From Corylus avellana (Eukaryota > Streptophyta > Magnoliopsida > Fagales > Betulaceae), in assembly GCF_901000735.1 (NCBI RefSeq), contig NC_081544.1, positions 19,731,358-19,795,357 on the forward strand: a DNA stretch of 64,000 bases, in the 5' to 3' direction. A program made the translations under genes and the position numbers. This document shows, one piece after another, positions 12,144 through 24,077 of the stretch. Each line of letters begins with the position of its first letter. The first letter of the stretch is position 1. The notes below the pieces were generated by a model that was not told the DNA's origin, searched no databases, and saw only the letters and a program-made list of their open reading frames with translations.

Positions 12144-12231
12144 TACATTGACAGTTGCATGAATCGAATTAAAAAAATAAAAAAATAATAAAAAAAAAAA
12201 GATCATGCTACTAATTGTCACAGATTACCTA

Positions 12232-12684
12232 CAAGGTTGATGGTTGGAGTGCCAAGACCCTCTCCCAAGCTAGTAGACCGGTTTTCATCAAATTTGTGGC
12301 TGCAGTTACCCCCTTTTATGGCGCCATAAGCACCTTTCTGCTTCCTTCCAGTATTTGCAGCAAGTTGGATTGGATTTTCAATAACTTTTGGTAGGGGTTT
12401 TCCCTCCTCAAGAGGTAGAAATCTCTCCCTCAAATCTTGAAATTCCCTATGCATTCCTAACGCTCTCAGTAGTTTAAGGCTTAGGAAGATGCAAGATGTC
12501 AACCTTGCTCTCATTCCAAGATTCAATGGAAGCTTCACACGGGTTCTAACACATTGTGGGCGTCCTAGCTATCAAGCAAGTATCTCCATTTTGAATCTTT
12601 CCGCTCCCCCTTTCCCCTTCTTCTTCCTCTTGGCTTTGGAAAGGCATCCATAAATCCCAGCCTATTATCTCCCAAGGTGCCTGC
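12232..12684 (+). pseudogene. LINE ORF2 remnant, part 1 (reverse transcriptase C-terminal region)
   Basis: Plus-strand translation gives WSAKTLSQASRPVFIK, then AISTFLLPSSICSKLDWIF and NFW-stop-GF, which is the region just after the reverse transcriptase fingers in plant L1-type LINEs (usual wording WW GF). The in-frame TAG replaces the second tryptophan, a G-to-A change. Further stops and frameshifts follow. The TRIM array at 12685-13804 splits it from its continuation at 13810. The 5' part of the LINE (endonuclease, catalytic YADD/FADD block) is absent here. Confidence 0.72.
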
Positions 12685-13804
12685 TGTGACACCCTGATCC
12701 CATGTTGGGAAGATAAGAAAAAGCCCACATAGAGTGGGTGGTTTATAAAGATAGTTATGGGTGTTAAATCTCACATTGCTTAGTTACTAGGTGAAATTGA
12801 GTTTTATAATTAATTCTAAGGAAAGTCCAAATTAACTAGTCATTTTGGGGTAATAGCGTAGATGTGGTTAGCGCTTTTCCCAGGGTCGTTACAAGTACTA
12901 TCAGAGCCACCTAGTAATGCCAGGTGATGTGGTACAAGAGCACTGCATAACGTGACCCTGACAAGAACCTCAGGAATTTATGAGGGGGAGTTTGTAACAC
13001 CCCGGTCCCATATTGGGAAGATGAGAAGAAGCTCACATAGAATGCGTGGTTTATAAAGATAGTCATGAGTGCTAAGTCCCACATTATCTAGTTACTAGGT
13101 GAAACTAGGCTTTATAATGAATTCTAGGGAAGCTCCAAATTGGCTAGTCCTTTTGTGTAATAGCGCAAATGTGGCTAGCGCTTTTTCCAAGGTTGTTATA
13201 AGTGGTATCAGAGCCACCTAATAACAATAGGTCATGTGGTACTGAAGCACTGCATGATGTGGCACTAACGAGGACGTCAAGAATTTAAGAAGAAGAGTTT
13301 GTAACACCCCGGCCCCATATTGGGAAGATGAGAAGAAGCCCACATAGAGTGAGGAGTTTATAAAGATAGTTATGGGTGTTAAGTCTCACATTGCCTAATT
13401 ACTAGTTGAAACTGGGCTTTATAATGAATTCTAGAGAAACTCCAAATTGACTAGCCATTTTGGGGTAATAGTGCAAATGTGGCTAGCGCTTTTCTCTTGG
13501 TCGTTACAAGTGGTATCAGAGCCACCTAGTAACAATAGGTCATGTGGTACTGAAGCACTGCATGACGTAGCCCTAACAAGGACATGAGGAATTTAAGAGG
13601 GAGAGTTTGAAACACCCCAGCCCCATATTGGGAAGATGAGAAGAAGCCCATATAGAGTGAGTAATTTATAAAGATAGTCATGGACATTGCCTAGTTACTA
13701 GGTGAAACTGGGCTTTATAGTGAATTATAGGAAAGCTCCAAATTGACTAGTCTTTTTGGAGTAATAGCGCAGATGTGACTAGCATTTTTCTCCAGGTCAT
13801 TACA
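12685..13804 (+). mobile_element. TRIM element array: four LTRs and three internal domains
   Basis: Four direct copies of a 197-209 bp LTR (12685-12893, 12993-13200, 13300-13508, 13608-13804) alternate with three internal spacers of about 99 bp. Each LTR starts TGTAACACC or a one-base variant and ends GTTACA or a variant. Each spacer begins with a methionine-initiator-type primer-binding site (TGGTATCAGAGCC at 13203 and 13511; changed to TACTATCAGAGCC after the first LTR) and ends in a purine-rich tract (GAGGGGGAG, AAGAAGAAGAG, AAGAGGGAGAG) just before the next LTR. There is no coding capacity, as expected of a terminal-repeat retrotransposon in miniature. The whole array is flanked by one 5-bp duplication, CCTGC, at 12680-12684 and 13805-13809. 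Confidence 0.93.
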
Positions 13805-13809
13805 CCTGC

Positions 13810-14690
13810 CATAGAATCCACAGATTCTCCTCCCTCTCAGTTTGGAACTCCCCTTGGATTCCAACTGTTCCTTTTTTCATCCCTTCTCCTCTCACTATGA
13901 GCATATCCTCTCATCCTGATTTGATGATCTCGGATCTCATCTCCCCCAATGGCTCTTAGAATCTCCCTCTTCTTCTATCCTTGTTCACTCCTCACAGTGT
14001 TAAGGGGATTTAGAAATTCCCATTATCCTTACCCCTTCCACAAAATTCCTCTGGACCCCTTCATCCAATGGTCTTTTTTCCTCTAGTTCAAATTATAGGT
14101 TAATAAATAGCAATAGAATTAACTCTGCTACTTCCCCTCTTGAGTCTAGCTTTTGGAAATTTTTATGGAAGCTTAGATTAAATGCTAGGCTGATTCCTTT
14201 CCTCTAGAAAATAGCTTGGGACATTCTCCCTGCTAAGGTTAGGTTGAAAGCAGTCTTTCATATTCCCCCCTTTGATTCTCTCTACCCTCTCTGCAACTTT
14301 GAAGACGATTCGCTTTCTCATCTCTTTTTTCGTTGCATTTTTGCTAGGGTAGCTTGAAGATCCTATTTTTGGCCTCTTGACTCCTTAGCTTGGTCCTCTC
14401 CTAGTCTCTCAAGTTGGATTAAAGGCATCATCCAATCTCATCTCTCATTTGGCATTCCTAAGGCTGACTACATTTTTTTCAAATCTTTGCTTCAGTTCTT
14501 TGTGATCTTCTTTGGTTCTCCAGAAACAAAGTTGTGCATGAAGGTATCATCCCAGATATTAACAATCTTGCTAGTTCCATCAGAAGAACCTCCTTGGATC
14601 ATGCAGCAGCTTGGAAGTCTACCTCTCCTACATCAAAGGAATTTTGGTCCCCTCCTCCTACAGAAAAATAACAAAAATTACAACGAAGGT
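13810..14690 (+). pseudogene. LINE ORF2 remnant, part 2 (zinc-binding RT C-terminal domain)
   Basis: Continuation of the LINE interrupted by the TRIM array. Around 14140-14350 the plus strand reads SFWKFLWKLRL, IAWDILPAKVRLKAVF, PLCNFEDDSLSHLFFRC, the conserved zinc-binding reverse transcriptase (zf-RVT) block that ends plant LINE ORF2. Stops interrupt it (for example after FARVA at about 14357). The 3' boundary is unclear; no poly-A tail was recognised. Confidence 0.75.
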
Positions 14691-14971
14691 AGTTGAGTGC
14701 AAGGTACATGCGCATGTACTTTATATAGGGGCAAGTGTGATCCACACACCAACCCGTGAGGGCATTGTCCAGGTGCATGGGTGGCTGATAGGAGCGAGCA
14801 AAGTGGAGGTGGGATTGGGAGAGGCTATATTGTACGGTGGTGTGGCGCGTTGGAGGGTAGAACTGGCGGAAGATGACAAATCTGGATTAAGAAATCCAAA
14901 TCTGAGAAAATCCAACAACAATGTGGTAGAGTATGGCTACGACTAATCGATGGCAGGGTAGAGTGAAGACT
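14691..14971. other. Non-coding spacer
   Basis: About 280 bp between the LINE remnant and the short LTR element. Open frames here on both strands resemble nothing I recognise. Confidence 0.4.
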
Positions 14972-16943
14972 TGATGCAACGTGACTTAGTGGGTTGCAGC
15001 GAAGAACATCAATAAGTAGCGGATAAATACTTTTAGATCTTGATTCTATCAATGATTTAAGAAATCTTCTTGACAAAACTAGATACTCTCTAGGTTTTGA
15101 AGGAAAATTGAGGAATAAACTCAATTCTGAGTAATTCTTATTAATAAAAATCAATAATCAACATAAATTCACTTTCTCTGGAGGCTATAAGCATATATTT
15201 ATAGCCCAAAACCCAAAACCCAATAAAATATGACATAAACACCCTCAAATCCCTAAACCTAATAAAATAATGAAATAAAGAGTCCCAAAACCATAACCCT
15301 ACTAAAATAACAACATAAAGTCAGCTAGAAGAAAAAACAAACTGACGGCGCCGGTCCGGACAGGACATATGGTCGTCCGAACGGCCACAACACTTAAACG
15401 ACAAAAACATGAAATAACATATGGGTTCAAAATACACTTCGATCTACATCATTCTCCCCTGGTTGGAGAGAATTCGTCCTCGAATTCGGCCGGTTCTTCT
15501 CATGGTTCTTCGGCTGTCCAGTCAACTCATTCCATCCTCCTCTTCTCAAAATCACAACAAGGCCACACCTCATAATAAACATGATTGCCCACACCTGACC
15601 TTACCGAGTAGACTTGCCAAGCTTTGCTCATACCTTGCCCCTCCCAAATGCCATGAGAATCCCTAAAGAACTCACAAAGACCCTTTCACTCTTTGATAGA
15701 AAAGTCGTCTCTGCCCCATAGACCACATTACAACTTTGGTTAAAAGTTTTTGACAAGATAGCATATACTTCATGGAAATCAACTTCCAAATCAAAGATTT
15801 CTCTTTCAGGACTTTTATCAAACACTTGGTGCATAGAACTCACCTCTTCGTCGAGATAGATGTCATAGATTGGTGGAGAGGCCCAATCTACCGAGCAATC
15901 TTCTTCAATAAATCCATCTTCCTCCACCACAACTGATTGACTCCTAATCTCCGTCGCCTCTCTAGGCACCATCTCCACCATCTTCCGAGGTACTTCTTTT
16001 TGTGGAAATATTTTTATTTTTTGTGTCACCAAGAACTCTTTGGGTTGTAAGCAACCTCGAAATTCCAGTACATCGAGTTTGGACCTAATCACTCGCCGAT
16101 TGGCATGAGCTTCCGCGAGGTGCTGACGTATGTGCGTTCAGCGCTCCACAAATAGGTTTCTAGATCCACTCCCTTTGTGACCACACAGGTTCGATATTCC
16201 AATAGTGAGGTCTTCAATTTGATCCCTCATAGCCGTGAATTGATTCTACACATGTTGCCAACGTTCAGCGATAGATTTGCCTTCCACTTCCGCAAATCAT
16301 GGTATTGGTTGACGACGACAATTGTTCGGCCCACCACCCATGTGCCACAAACGAATCGTCAGTTGCTCATTATGTGCTTTCTCCGTGCGCACATGCACCT
16401 CGTTCATGTCTGCCAGACGGTCACTTCTCCCAATTCATCGAAAGTAACTCGAGCTTTGATACCAACTGATGTAGCCCAACTTGGTAGGTTATAGTGAAGA
16501 ACAACAATAAAAGAATGGATAAACAATTTTAGATCTAGATTCTATCAAAGACCTAAGAATTCTTCTAAAAACAATAGATTATATCTAAAGTTTAAAGGAA
16601 AAAGAAAAATAAACTCAACTTTGAGTAATTCTCATTAATAAAAATCAATAATCAACATAAACTCACCTTCTCTAGAGGCTATAAGCATATATTTATAACT
16701 CAAATCCCTAAACATAATAAAATATGACATAAATACCCCCAAAACCCAAAACCTAATAAAATAACGAAATAAAGACTCTCAAAACCCTAACCATAATAAA
16801 ATAACAATATAAAGTCGGCTAGAAAATAAAACAAACTGACGGCGCCCGACCGGACTGGACATATTGCTGTCCGGACGGCCGCGACACTAAACCGACAAAA
16901 ACATGAAATAACAAGGGTTCGGAATACACTCCGATCTACATCA
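14972..16943 (-). mobile_element. Short non-autonomous LTR retrotransposon
   Basis: Two LTRs of about 480 bp lie at 14972-15451 (3' LTR) and 16467-16943 (5' LTR), both starting TGATG and ending CTACATCA on the plus strand. On the minus strand the 5' LTR is followed by a primer-binding site TGGTATCAAAGC (about 16453-16465), and the 3' LTR is preceded by a polypurine tract CAGGGGAGAA. The flanking duplication AGACT (14967-14971 and 16944-16948) is perfect. The internal region is only 1015 bp with gag-like remnants, so protease, reverse transcriptase and integrase are missing. Each LTR has a TATAAATATA promoter-like motif (minus strand). Confidence 0.92.
15628..16092 (-). pseudogene. Gag/hinge-like remnant ORF of the non-autonomous LTR element
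   Basis: A 154-codon open frame in the internal region. Its acidic stretch PIYDIYLDEEVSS resembles the linker region of plant Ty3 polyproteins. Upstream on the same strand (about 16190-16260) is the wording MRDQIEDLT, as in the N-terminal leader of such gag proteins. No zinc knuckle or enzyme motif is visible. It is not a plant gene; whether a short protein is made is unknown. Confidence 0.5.
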
Positions 16944-16975
16944 AGACTTGGTGTGGCAGTTTTGTGGTGGAGAGT

Positions 16976-18020
16976 GATGTGGTATTTTTGTAACCAAAAA
17001 TATCAATTATAAAAATAACCACTCGCAATAGGCCGAATCTTTGTAGGATACGGCTATAGAGAGGGTGTCGAATCTCAAGGACTGCAGGAGTTTTATTATC
17101 AAAATTTGAAAGATTAAAATTAACTTAATTAAAAAGATATTTGATTTGATTTTCTTTAAAACTAAAGTGCATGAAAATAAAAGAGATATAAAATAAGAGA
17201 GAGAGTGTAGGGTATTGACTTCACCTCTATCCGCACAACAATGGCTAATCATAATTAATCCTAGAAATTCATTCTATGCATGTTATAAATAAACAAGAAA
17301 CTACCTTATTAAAGAATAAGCATAATCTATCTTCGGTTGGCACGGATCGTCCACCTAACTACTAAGATGCGGTACGACCCGTCTTCCTAGGTATAAATTA
17401 TCAAATTCTTTAACAAGATACACACAATCAATGAATAAGCATAACCCATCTTCGGTTGGCACAAACTGTCTACCTAAATTACACTAAACTAGGGTGTAGT
17501 ACAATCCGTCTTCCCTAGGCATGGCCTATCAAATCCTATTGATCATATGTCAATTAAACCCATTGTATAACTATCATCCTCATAATCACAGAAAACAAGA
17601 ATGATTTGATTTCAATAAAAGCAAAATACTTTCTAAGACAAGAGAAGAATTTCACAAATATTGATTTTGGAATTTAAGAACAATTGCATTTAATATGAAG
17701 AACAGAAATCAATTGTAGCAATCCTCATAGTTATACAATCAACATACATAAATTAAAAATCTAGAAATTAAATATAATCAAACCATTGTGCTTGGATAGG
17801 GTTACATCAATACCCCCACGAAGGGGTTTAGCCGCTCATGATCTTCTAAGCACCAAGGACAAATTTTTGATTTCTAGCTCTAGGAGGCGGTGTGTATTTT
17901 TACAATGTTTAAAGCCATATTTATAGGGATTAGGAGAACCCTAAAAACCCTAGAAATCCTCAGAAAACCGTAATTCAGTCTCCCAGTCGGATTGGGAGAC
18001 TTAGAAAAACTTTCCTTCTC
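16976..18020 (-). repeat. 3' LTR (truncated by assembly gap)
   Basis: Matches 24418-25463 of the complete LTR. The remaining 279 bp, with the LTR start, are missing because the N gap begins at 18021. Confidence 0.92.
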
Positions 18021-18120
18021 NNNNNNNNNNNNNNNNNNNNNNNNNNNNNNNNNNNNNNNNNNNNNNNNNNNNNNNNNNNNNNNNNNNNNNNNNNNNNNNN
18101 NNNNNNNNNNNNNNNNNNNN
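18021..18120. other. Assembly gap (100 N)
   Basis: Exactly 100 Ns, a size commonly used for gaps of unknown length. It cuts inside an LTR. Confidence 0.99.
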
Positions 18121-19088
18121 ATAACACGCTAATTTAATGGATGACTTGACACGACCCGTGTGGCCCATTTAATTAATGAGTCAACTTGACACGAGACGCC
18201 TGAATGACTCGAATGATCTAAACCTAGGTTGTGTCATGTCAGGTTTGCAGATTAAATTGCCAACCGTAAGTCTAATACCCCAAATTATTGAATTTTAAAT
18301 TTGACTCAACCTACCCAAGTTATTGATGTTCTCTTACATGGAATTAGTTCCTCCTCCTTTTTTTTTTTCTTAGTTTGACTAGATCAACTATTTTTTTAAT
18401 GTTTTGCTTTACAAATTTTCTCAATTTTTTTTTACTGAATATAATTTATTTTGATTTCACTTTGGATATATTATTACAATAATTATGCTTAATAGGCATT
18501 TTTTTTACTTCCTACAAATTAATAAAAAGGTTATATATTGCTAGTCAATGTCATAAAAAACAATGCTTTAAAATAACGTTATGTGGTTATCTTTTTTTTT
18601 TTATTTATTTTTTATTTTTCAGAAAATAATAGTGTGTGATCAAATTAACTTTTTATCCTATTAAATCAAAAAAGTAATACGAAAGTGTGTTATAGCTGTG
18701 CACGTGCGTCAATAGAAAATGTCACCTGGCGTGGCAATGGATAGGCAGAAGCACATTATTGTGGTTGGTAGATATCGTACATTATTCACGTGCTGCTTCT
18801 TTGGCGCCTTCCTCATCTTCTGGACCTTCTGCACATGCACCTTTGCTCTTTCCCACACGTCCTTTTCTTTCTCTGCTGTCAATATATTTTAATTTTCGAA
18901 AAAAAAAAAAAATTGGCAACATTTACATTTATTCGTACAATCCATGAGTTGGAATCATTTAAGACTTTTTCCGTTTAAATCTTGTAAATCTATCGTCAAG
19001 TTTTAAAATTTAATGATGACCTAAGACCTTGCAAGAGTTAGACGCGAGAGAATCAAAGGGGGAGGAACAAATTTATTTTTCCAAGATG

Positions 19089-19124
<36 letters not shown>

Positions 19125-20065
19125 TGACAAAAAACACTTTTTAAAAAGATAAAAATATTCATATAAATTAAAAAAACAATAAAAGAAGAAAAAAAAAAAA
19201 AAAACCTACAATAGCCGAGGGTATGAGAAGACCCACCAATTTTTTTTTTTTAATTAAAAATATTTTTGTCATTTTTAAAACGGATAAGGTTTGTAAGTTC
19301 GTAGTAGTTTAGACAATAGAAAGAGAGAGATATGGGTACATTATAAATTGTGTCAAAGTTGGAGGGAGATATGTGTCATTTCCCTCTCGCTCTCCATCCA
19401 AATTTCGTTTAATATATAGTTGTAGATGATTAGAGCAACCCATTTGTACAGCAAAGAAATAGTACAATGCATACATGTTAGAGATCCCATCATTTAAATG
19501 TGTTATGAGGTAGGGTCCTTGAAAATTAATGCTTCACACACACCCACAAGAAATGACAATACTAACACATGAATTTTCAAGATAAATGCTAACACATGAA
19601 TTTTGACACATGAATTTTGAGAGGTTGCGTGTCAAAGGATCTGATCGCACCGAGTTATACAATTCGGGAGGCACGAATCAACTTTTAAGGACAACACTCT
19701 TACGTGATTCTATAGCATTGTGAGATATTTTCATACTCTACTTTTCATCTCTTGTATTTTATTTATTTTATTGTTAATTTTCATATTGTAATTATTTTAC
19801 ATCAATGAAAATTTGTGTACTATCTAAAATTATTTCCAACAGGTAGTTCCATTTTTGAGAACATTGCCTCTCCTACAACCTTTTGTGGCCGCCCTAGTTG
19901 TCTTAATGTGTTGTGTCATTTATTTGACCAATTCTCAATAATTTTAAGTACCTCTAGTTGTTTTCAAGATTATTTTTGGGGGGTTGCCTACCTTTTTTTT
20001 TTTTTTTTTTTTTTTTTTGAGTAATTTTAAATATTCTACTTTCATCCTATCAAACTGATATAATA
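18121..20065. repeat. Isolated contig: inverted copy of MLP upstream flank
   Basis: The contig is the reverse complement of 3095-4855 (MLP-A flank), and its last 170 bp match the reverse complement of about 29090-29260 (MLP-B flank), a part deleted from copy A. It therefore represents a third, more complete version of an MLP upstream region. It is bounded on both sides by 100-N gaps and sits where the 3' end of the Ty3 element should be. No gene is present. Confidence 0.9.
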
Positions 20066-20165
20066 NNNNNNNNNNNNNNNNNNNNNNNNNNNNNNNNNNN
20101 NNNNNNNNNNNNNNNNNNNNNNNNNNNNNNNNNNNNNNNNNNNNNNNNNNNNNNNNNNNNNNNNN
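20066..20165. other. Assembly gap (100 N)
   Basis: Exactly 100 Ns; it separates the MLP-flank contig from the internal region of the Ty3 element. Confidence 0.99.
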
Positions 20166-21299
20166 TCAAAATAATTCCAATATGAATGAATCACCATCTC
20201 AGAATTCATTGAACTTCATATCAAATGAAACAACCAAGGCATACAATTTTTTTTTTTTTTTGTTAGGCTTTGCAATGCTTAGCTCCCTTAAGCTTTCTAG
20301 TTGACCCATTTATCAAGTGTTAGGCCAATATCTCCCAAACCAAATGGCTTTAGGGCATTAGGTGTAAAGACACCCCTAAGGACTTACTAACTCGAGTTAA
20401 AAAGGCTACGAAGCTAAGCTAGCCATTTTATTAATCAACCCAAAATTTTCACTTTTTGACGCGAACACTCACTGCTTAATGAGGCAAGAGGTCCGCTTAA
20501 TGAGGCAAGAGGTCCGGTTACTCGGTGAAAAATTCAAACTTTATTTTATTTATTTATTTATTTTTTTTTTATAGCATGCCAAAGTTATTCACCCAATATG
20601 TCACCCAACAGAATTCAAGATATTGAAAACAAACATAATTGGTCTCAAAATTCATACCTCACAGACAAGTGCTAGTGTGCTCAATATAGATTTAAATTGA
20701 AATAAGAAGCATCTCATGTTGCCAAAAGTAAGTAACAAGACTTAAAATCCCTAAGTCATATGATCATGTGTTCATAACTTTAAGCCTATCAATGAATTTC
20801 AAACCAAAATCAAAGCTCAACCATATGCTTAAGAATGACATAACAATAATAATGGAATGTGTTTTGTTTTTCCATACCCCCCAACTTGAATCATACATTG
20901 TCCTCAATGTATGTATAGAACTAAAGAATAAGATCAAGAGTATAGGAATACCTGAATGAGCAGATGTGGGCATATCATACCCCCAAACTTGAATGCAAAA
21001 ACACATGTCCTAAAAATAAAATGATACTCCAACCAAATACCAATCAAGTGCACACATTGTTGTAAAAAGATAAACAAAGAATGAAACAACAATGGATAAA
21101 ATAAACCTGGATGGAGATCATATGCCCTGGTGGAGTGGAGGGTCAAGCGCACAGGGCCTGCACTTGATCCTAGGAGGTATTTCTCAATGTAAGTCCGAGT
21201 CCCGAAGGATCTTACCTCGATCCTTCAGAAGTCCAATCAAGCTCTTCCATCCCTTCTTCTTTATGATCATGTAGCACTCCACAAGGAAGAGGATTCTTC
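20166..21299 (-). mobile_element. 3' non-coding internal region of the gag-protease element
   Basis: No coding capacity beyond the protease. Two purine/G-rich tracts on the minus strand (AAGTTTGGGGGTATG at about 20978-20992, AAGTTGGGGGGTATG at about 20873-20887) resemble those near the 3' end of Athila/Tat elements. A perfect 9-bp stem hairpin with a 4-nt loop lies between or beside them (20892-20913). Bases about 20250-20560 match 60-330 of the window in reverse. Confidence 0.65.
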
Positions 21300-23975
21300 T
21301 TAACATCCCGAAACTGCCTCTCCCAGGAATAGGTCTTGATGCTCCCCATGACAATGTTCAGGGTGTTTGTCCCGAACTGGTTTCATGATCAACCTCTTGT
21401 CTCTATGGGAGTTCTCAAAAACTGGGGTAGCCAGGGAATTTGCCAAAAAAATTTCCACCCCAATGAAATCAACTTCAGCAACCTCTGAATGAAATATGTC
21501 CCCTGTGGGGTTGTCATCAGGTGGTGGAGTACTTGAAGTGAGAGGCATAGGCTCCGGTGGGTTGCTCCATGATATAACTTCAGATAGAGGATCAGGAGGT
21601 GGGTCTTCAACAGTTTCTCCAATGTCATCCAAGAAAAAACATGTATTCTGATCAGGTGCATTCTGAAAGGCATTGAAGATGTTCAGTCTGATCTTCATAT
21701 TCCCAAAGGAGATCTTCATTACTCCGGTCCGACAATTGATGCTTGCATTGGCTGTGGCGAGGAAAGGACGCCCAAGGATGACAGGAATATGCTTCTCTGG
21801 ATTTGGGACCGGTTCTGTGCCCAGAACTATAAAGTCAACTGGATAATAGAACTTGTCCACCTTGATAATGACATCTTCCACAATCCCGCGGGGTTTCTTG
21901 ATCGAGCGATCAGCCAATTGCAAGACAGTACTTGTCGGTTTCAATTCCCCTAAGCCCAGTTTCTGATATACCGAGTATGGAAGCAAATTAACACCAGCTC
22001 CTAAGTCGAGGAGAGCTCTCTCAATCTCAGTGTTTCCGATGACGCACGAAATCGTAGGCGCTCCAGGGTCTTTGAACTTTGGAGGAGTGTTATGCTGAAT
22101 CAGAGAGCTTACTTGCTCAGTGAGAATGACCTTCCTGGGAATGTGCTTCTGATTCTTCCTCTTTTGAGTGCACAAGTCCTTGAGAAATTTTGCATAGGCT
22201 GAAATTTGCTTGATGGCCTCAAGGAGTGGGATGTTGATTTGAACCTGCTTGAAGGTTTCCATCATGTCTTGTATCTTCTCTCCTTGTTTCCCAAAGTAGG
22301 AGGGTGCCTTATGCCGCTCTGGGAATGGGACCTTAGGCTCATATGGTACCTCAGGAGTGGGGGCAGATGAGGAAGATGCCTCGATGCTTACTTGTTTACC
22401 CTTGTCCTGATGCCGATTCTGTGGGGCCTCAATTTGCTCATCCTTCTTTTCTTCCACATGATTGTCAACCAGTCTTCCGCTTCGCAATGTGGTGACGGCT
22501 TGAACTTGCTCCAGATGAGGCGTGCTTTCTTCTACCATGTATAGTCCCCTAGGGTTGGTCACTGGCTGACTTGGAAGCTTTCCTTCTTCCCTCCTGTTGA
22601 GGGTATTGGCAAGTTGTCCGACTTGAGCTTCTAGCTTGGCAATGGAATGGGTATGTGAGTTTACTCTTTCCTCTTGAGATTTGATTGACTGCTTTATCTC
22701 GCTGGTCAGCTCAGTCACTACTTTTAGAATCCGATCCTCAAAATTAGACTCTGAGGGAGCCTGGTAGTGCTGCTGTGGAGGCCGGTAAGTGGACTGAGGT
22801 TGGTAGGGCTGCCTGTTGGATTGAGCTTGATTGTATGGCCCTGGGGCTGAGTTGCCCGAATTTGAATTCTCCCACGAGGAATTTGGATGATTTCTCCACC
22901 CGGGGTTGTAGGTATTGAAGTACTGATCATTACCCGGTCTGGAGAAAGCTGCATTAACCTGCTCATTTGCAATATCAGTATAATTTCCATTAACATGGCA
23001 GTTATTTACCTGATGCATAGGACTGGAACAGAATGAGCATGATTCATTGTGTGTGTGAGCAGCATTAGGAGTAAAACCAGCAGTCATCAAAACTTGATCT
23101 AGCTTCTTGGTGATAGCCTCAACTACTTGGTTGGCTATGTTTGGGGAATGGCCTGCTTCATACAAACTCTCCGTCTTGGGTGCTTTAGGTGCTGGTGCCC
23201 TTCGTCTGGCGGAAACCTGCTGAAGAGAATTGTTACTTAAGTTTTCAAACATAGACCATGCTTCATTTTCACTTTTCAACATGAATGTCCCCCCACATGA
23301 TGCATCTACCATTTTTCTATTGGACTCGGTCAGGCCATCATAAAAACACTACACTAGCTGCCATTTTGGGACAGCGTGGTGTGGACATGATCTAAGCAAG
23401 GTCTACAACCTATCCCAAGTCTCATGGAAATCCTCTCCCTCGTACCGGGAGAATGTAGTAATGGCTCTCCTAGTATCATTGGTCATGCCTATGGGAAAGT
23501 ACTTCTTAAGAAATTCTTGTTGCAATTGAGCCCAAGAAGTGATAGAATTGGGTGTTAAGGACTGGAACCAATGTTTGGCTTTTTCCTTGAGGGAGAAAGG
23601 AAAAAGACGCATCCTTAGGGCATCCTCACTGAATCCATTCATTTTAGTGGTCTCACAGATTGATTCGAAATCACTGAGGAATTCATAAGGATTTTCAGTG
23701 CTAAGCCCTAAAAAGGAAGGTAAACTTCGTATAGTGCTAGGCTTAATTTCATAATGGGTTGCCGTAATTTCCGGCAACCGGAGACATGTGGGAGTAGTGT
23801 AAGTGGTAGGAAGATAGTGATCTTGCAATGCTACGTGGTTACCGTCCCCCATGGTCTCAGTGGAACGCTCTTCTAGCAAATTAGAGTTCTTTTGGGATCT
23901 AATTTGTCTAAAAGTGCGTTCAATTTCAAGGTCGCAAGAAATTAATGGAAAAGATAAAGAACGACGACCTAGCAT
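21300..23975 (-). pseudogene. Retrotransposon gag-protease polyprotein with two in-frame stops
   Basis: One reading frame of about 890 codons runs from 23975 to 21300, broken only by two TAG codons (23403-23405 and 23349-23351). The N-terminal part has the Retrotrans_gag signature (LKEKAKHWFQSL, LQQEFLKKYFP). A zinc knuckle CSFCSSPMHQVNNC (CX2CX4HX4C) lies at about 23040. A retropepsin-like protease follows, with active-site block LLDLGAGVNLLPYSVY and later VILGRPFLATA. Gag would package the RNA and the protease would mature the capsid; replication enzymes would have to come from another element. The frame stops before any reverse transcriptase motif. The two stops lie where relatives have sense codons and make the copy unlikely to be functional. 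Confidence 0.85.
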
Positions 23976-24077
23976 AAACTAAACAGAAATTTAAAAGAAA
24001 ACAGAAAAAAAAAAAATTAAGCTAAAACAGAAAACAAACAAGCTCACAAACGGCCTTAGTGTTCACTTAGGGTCTGA

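Noticed and set aside
12218..12538. Minus-strand 106-residue protein
   Set aside because: It is the shadow of a LINE reverse transcriptase remnant read on the plus strand.
18759..18978. Short protein reading MWLVDIVHYSRAASLAPSSS, also found at 4007-4222
   Set aside because: The two frames are the same non-coding MLP flank in opposite orientation; no family resemblance and homopolymer indels disrupt it.
3095..19897. A 17-kb transposon with 1.8-kb inverted ends formed by 3095-4890 and 18121-19897
   Set aside because: The DNA between is a mosaic of independent insertions, the right copy is bounded by N gaps, and no target duplication exists; misplacement of a contig explains it better.
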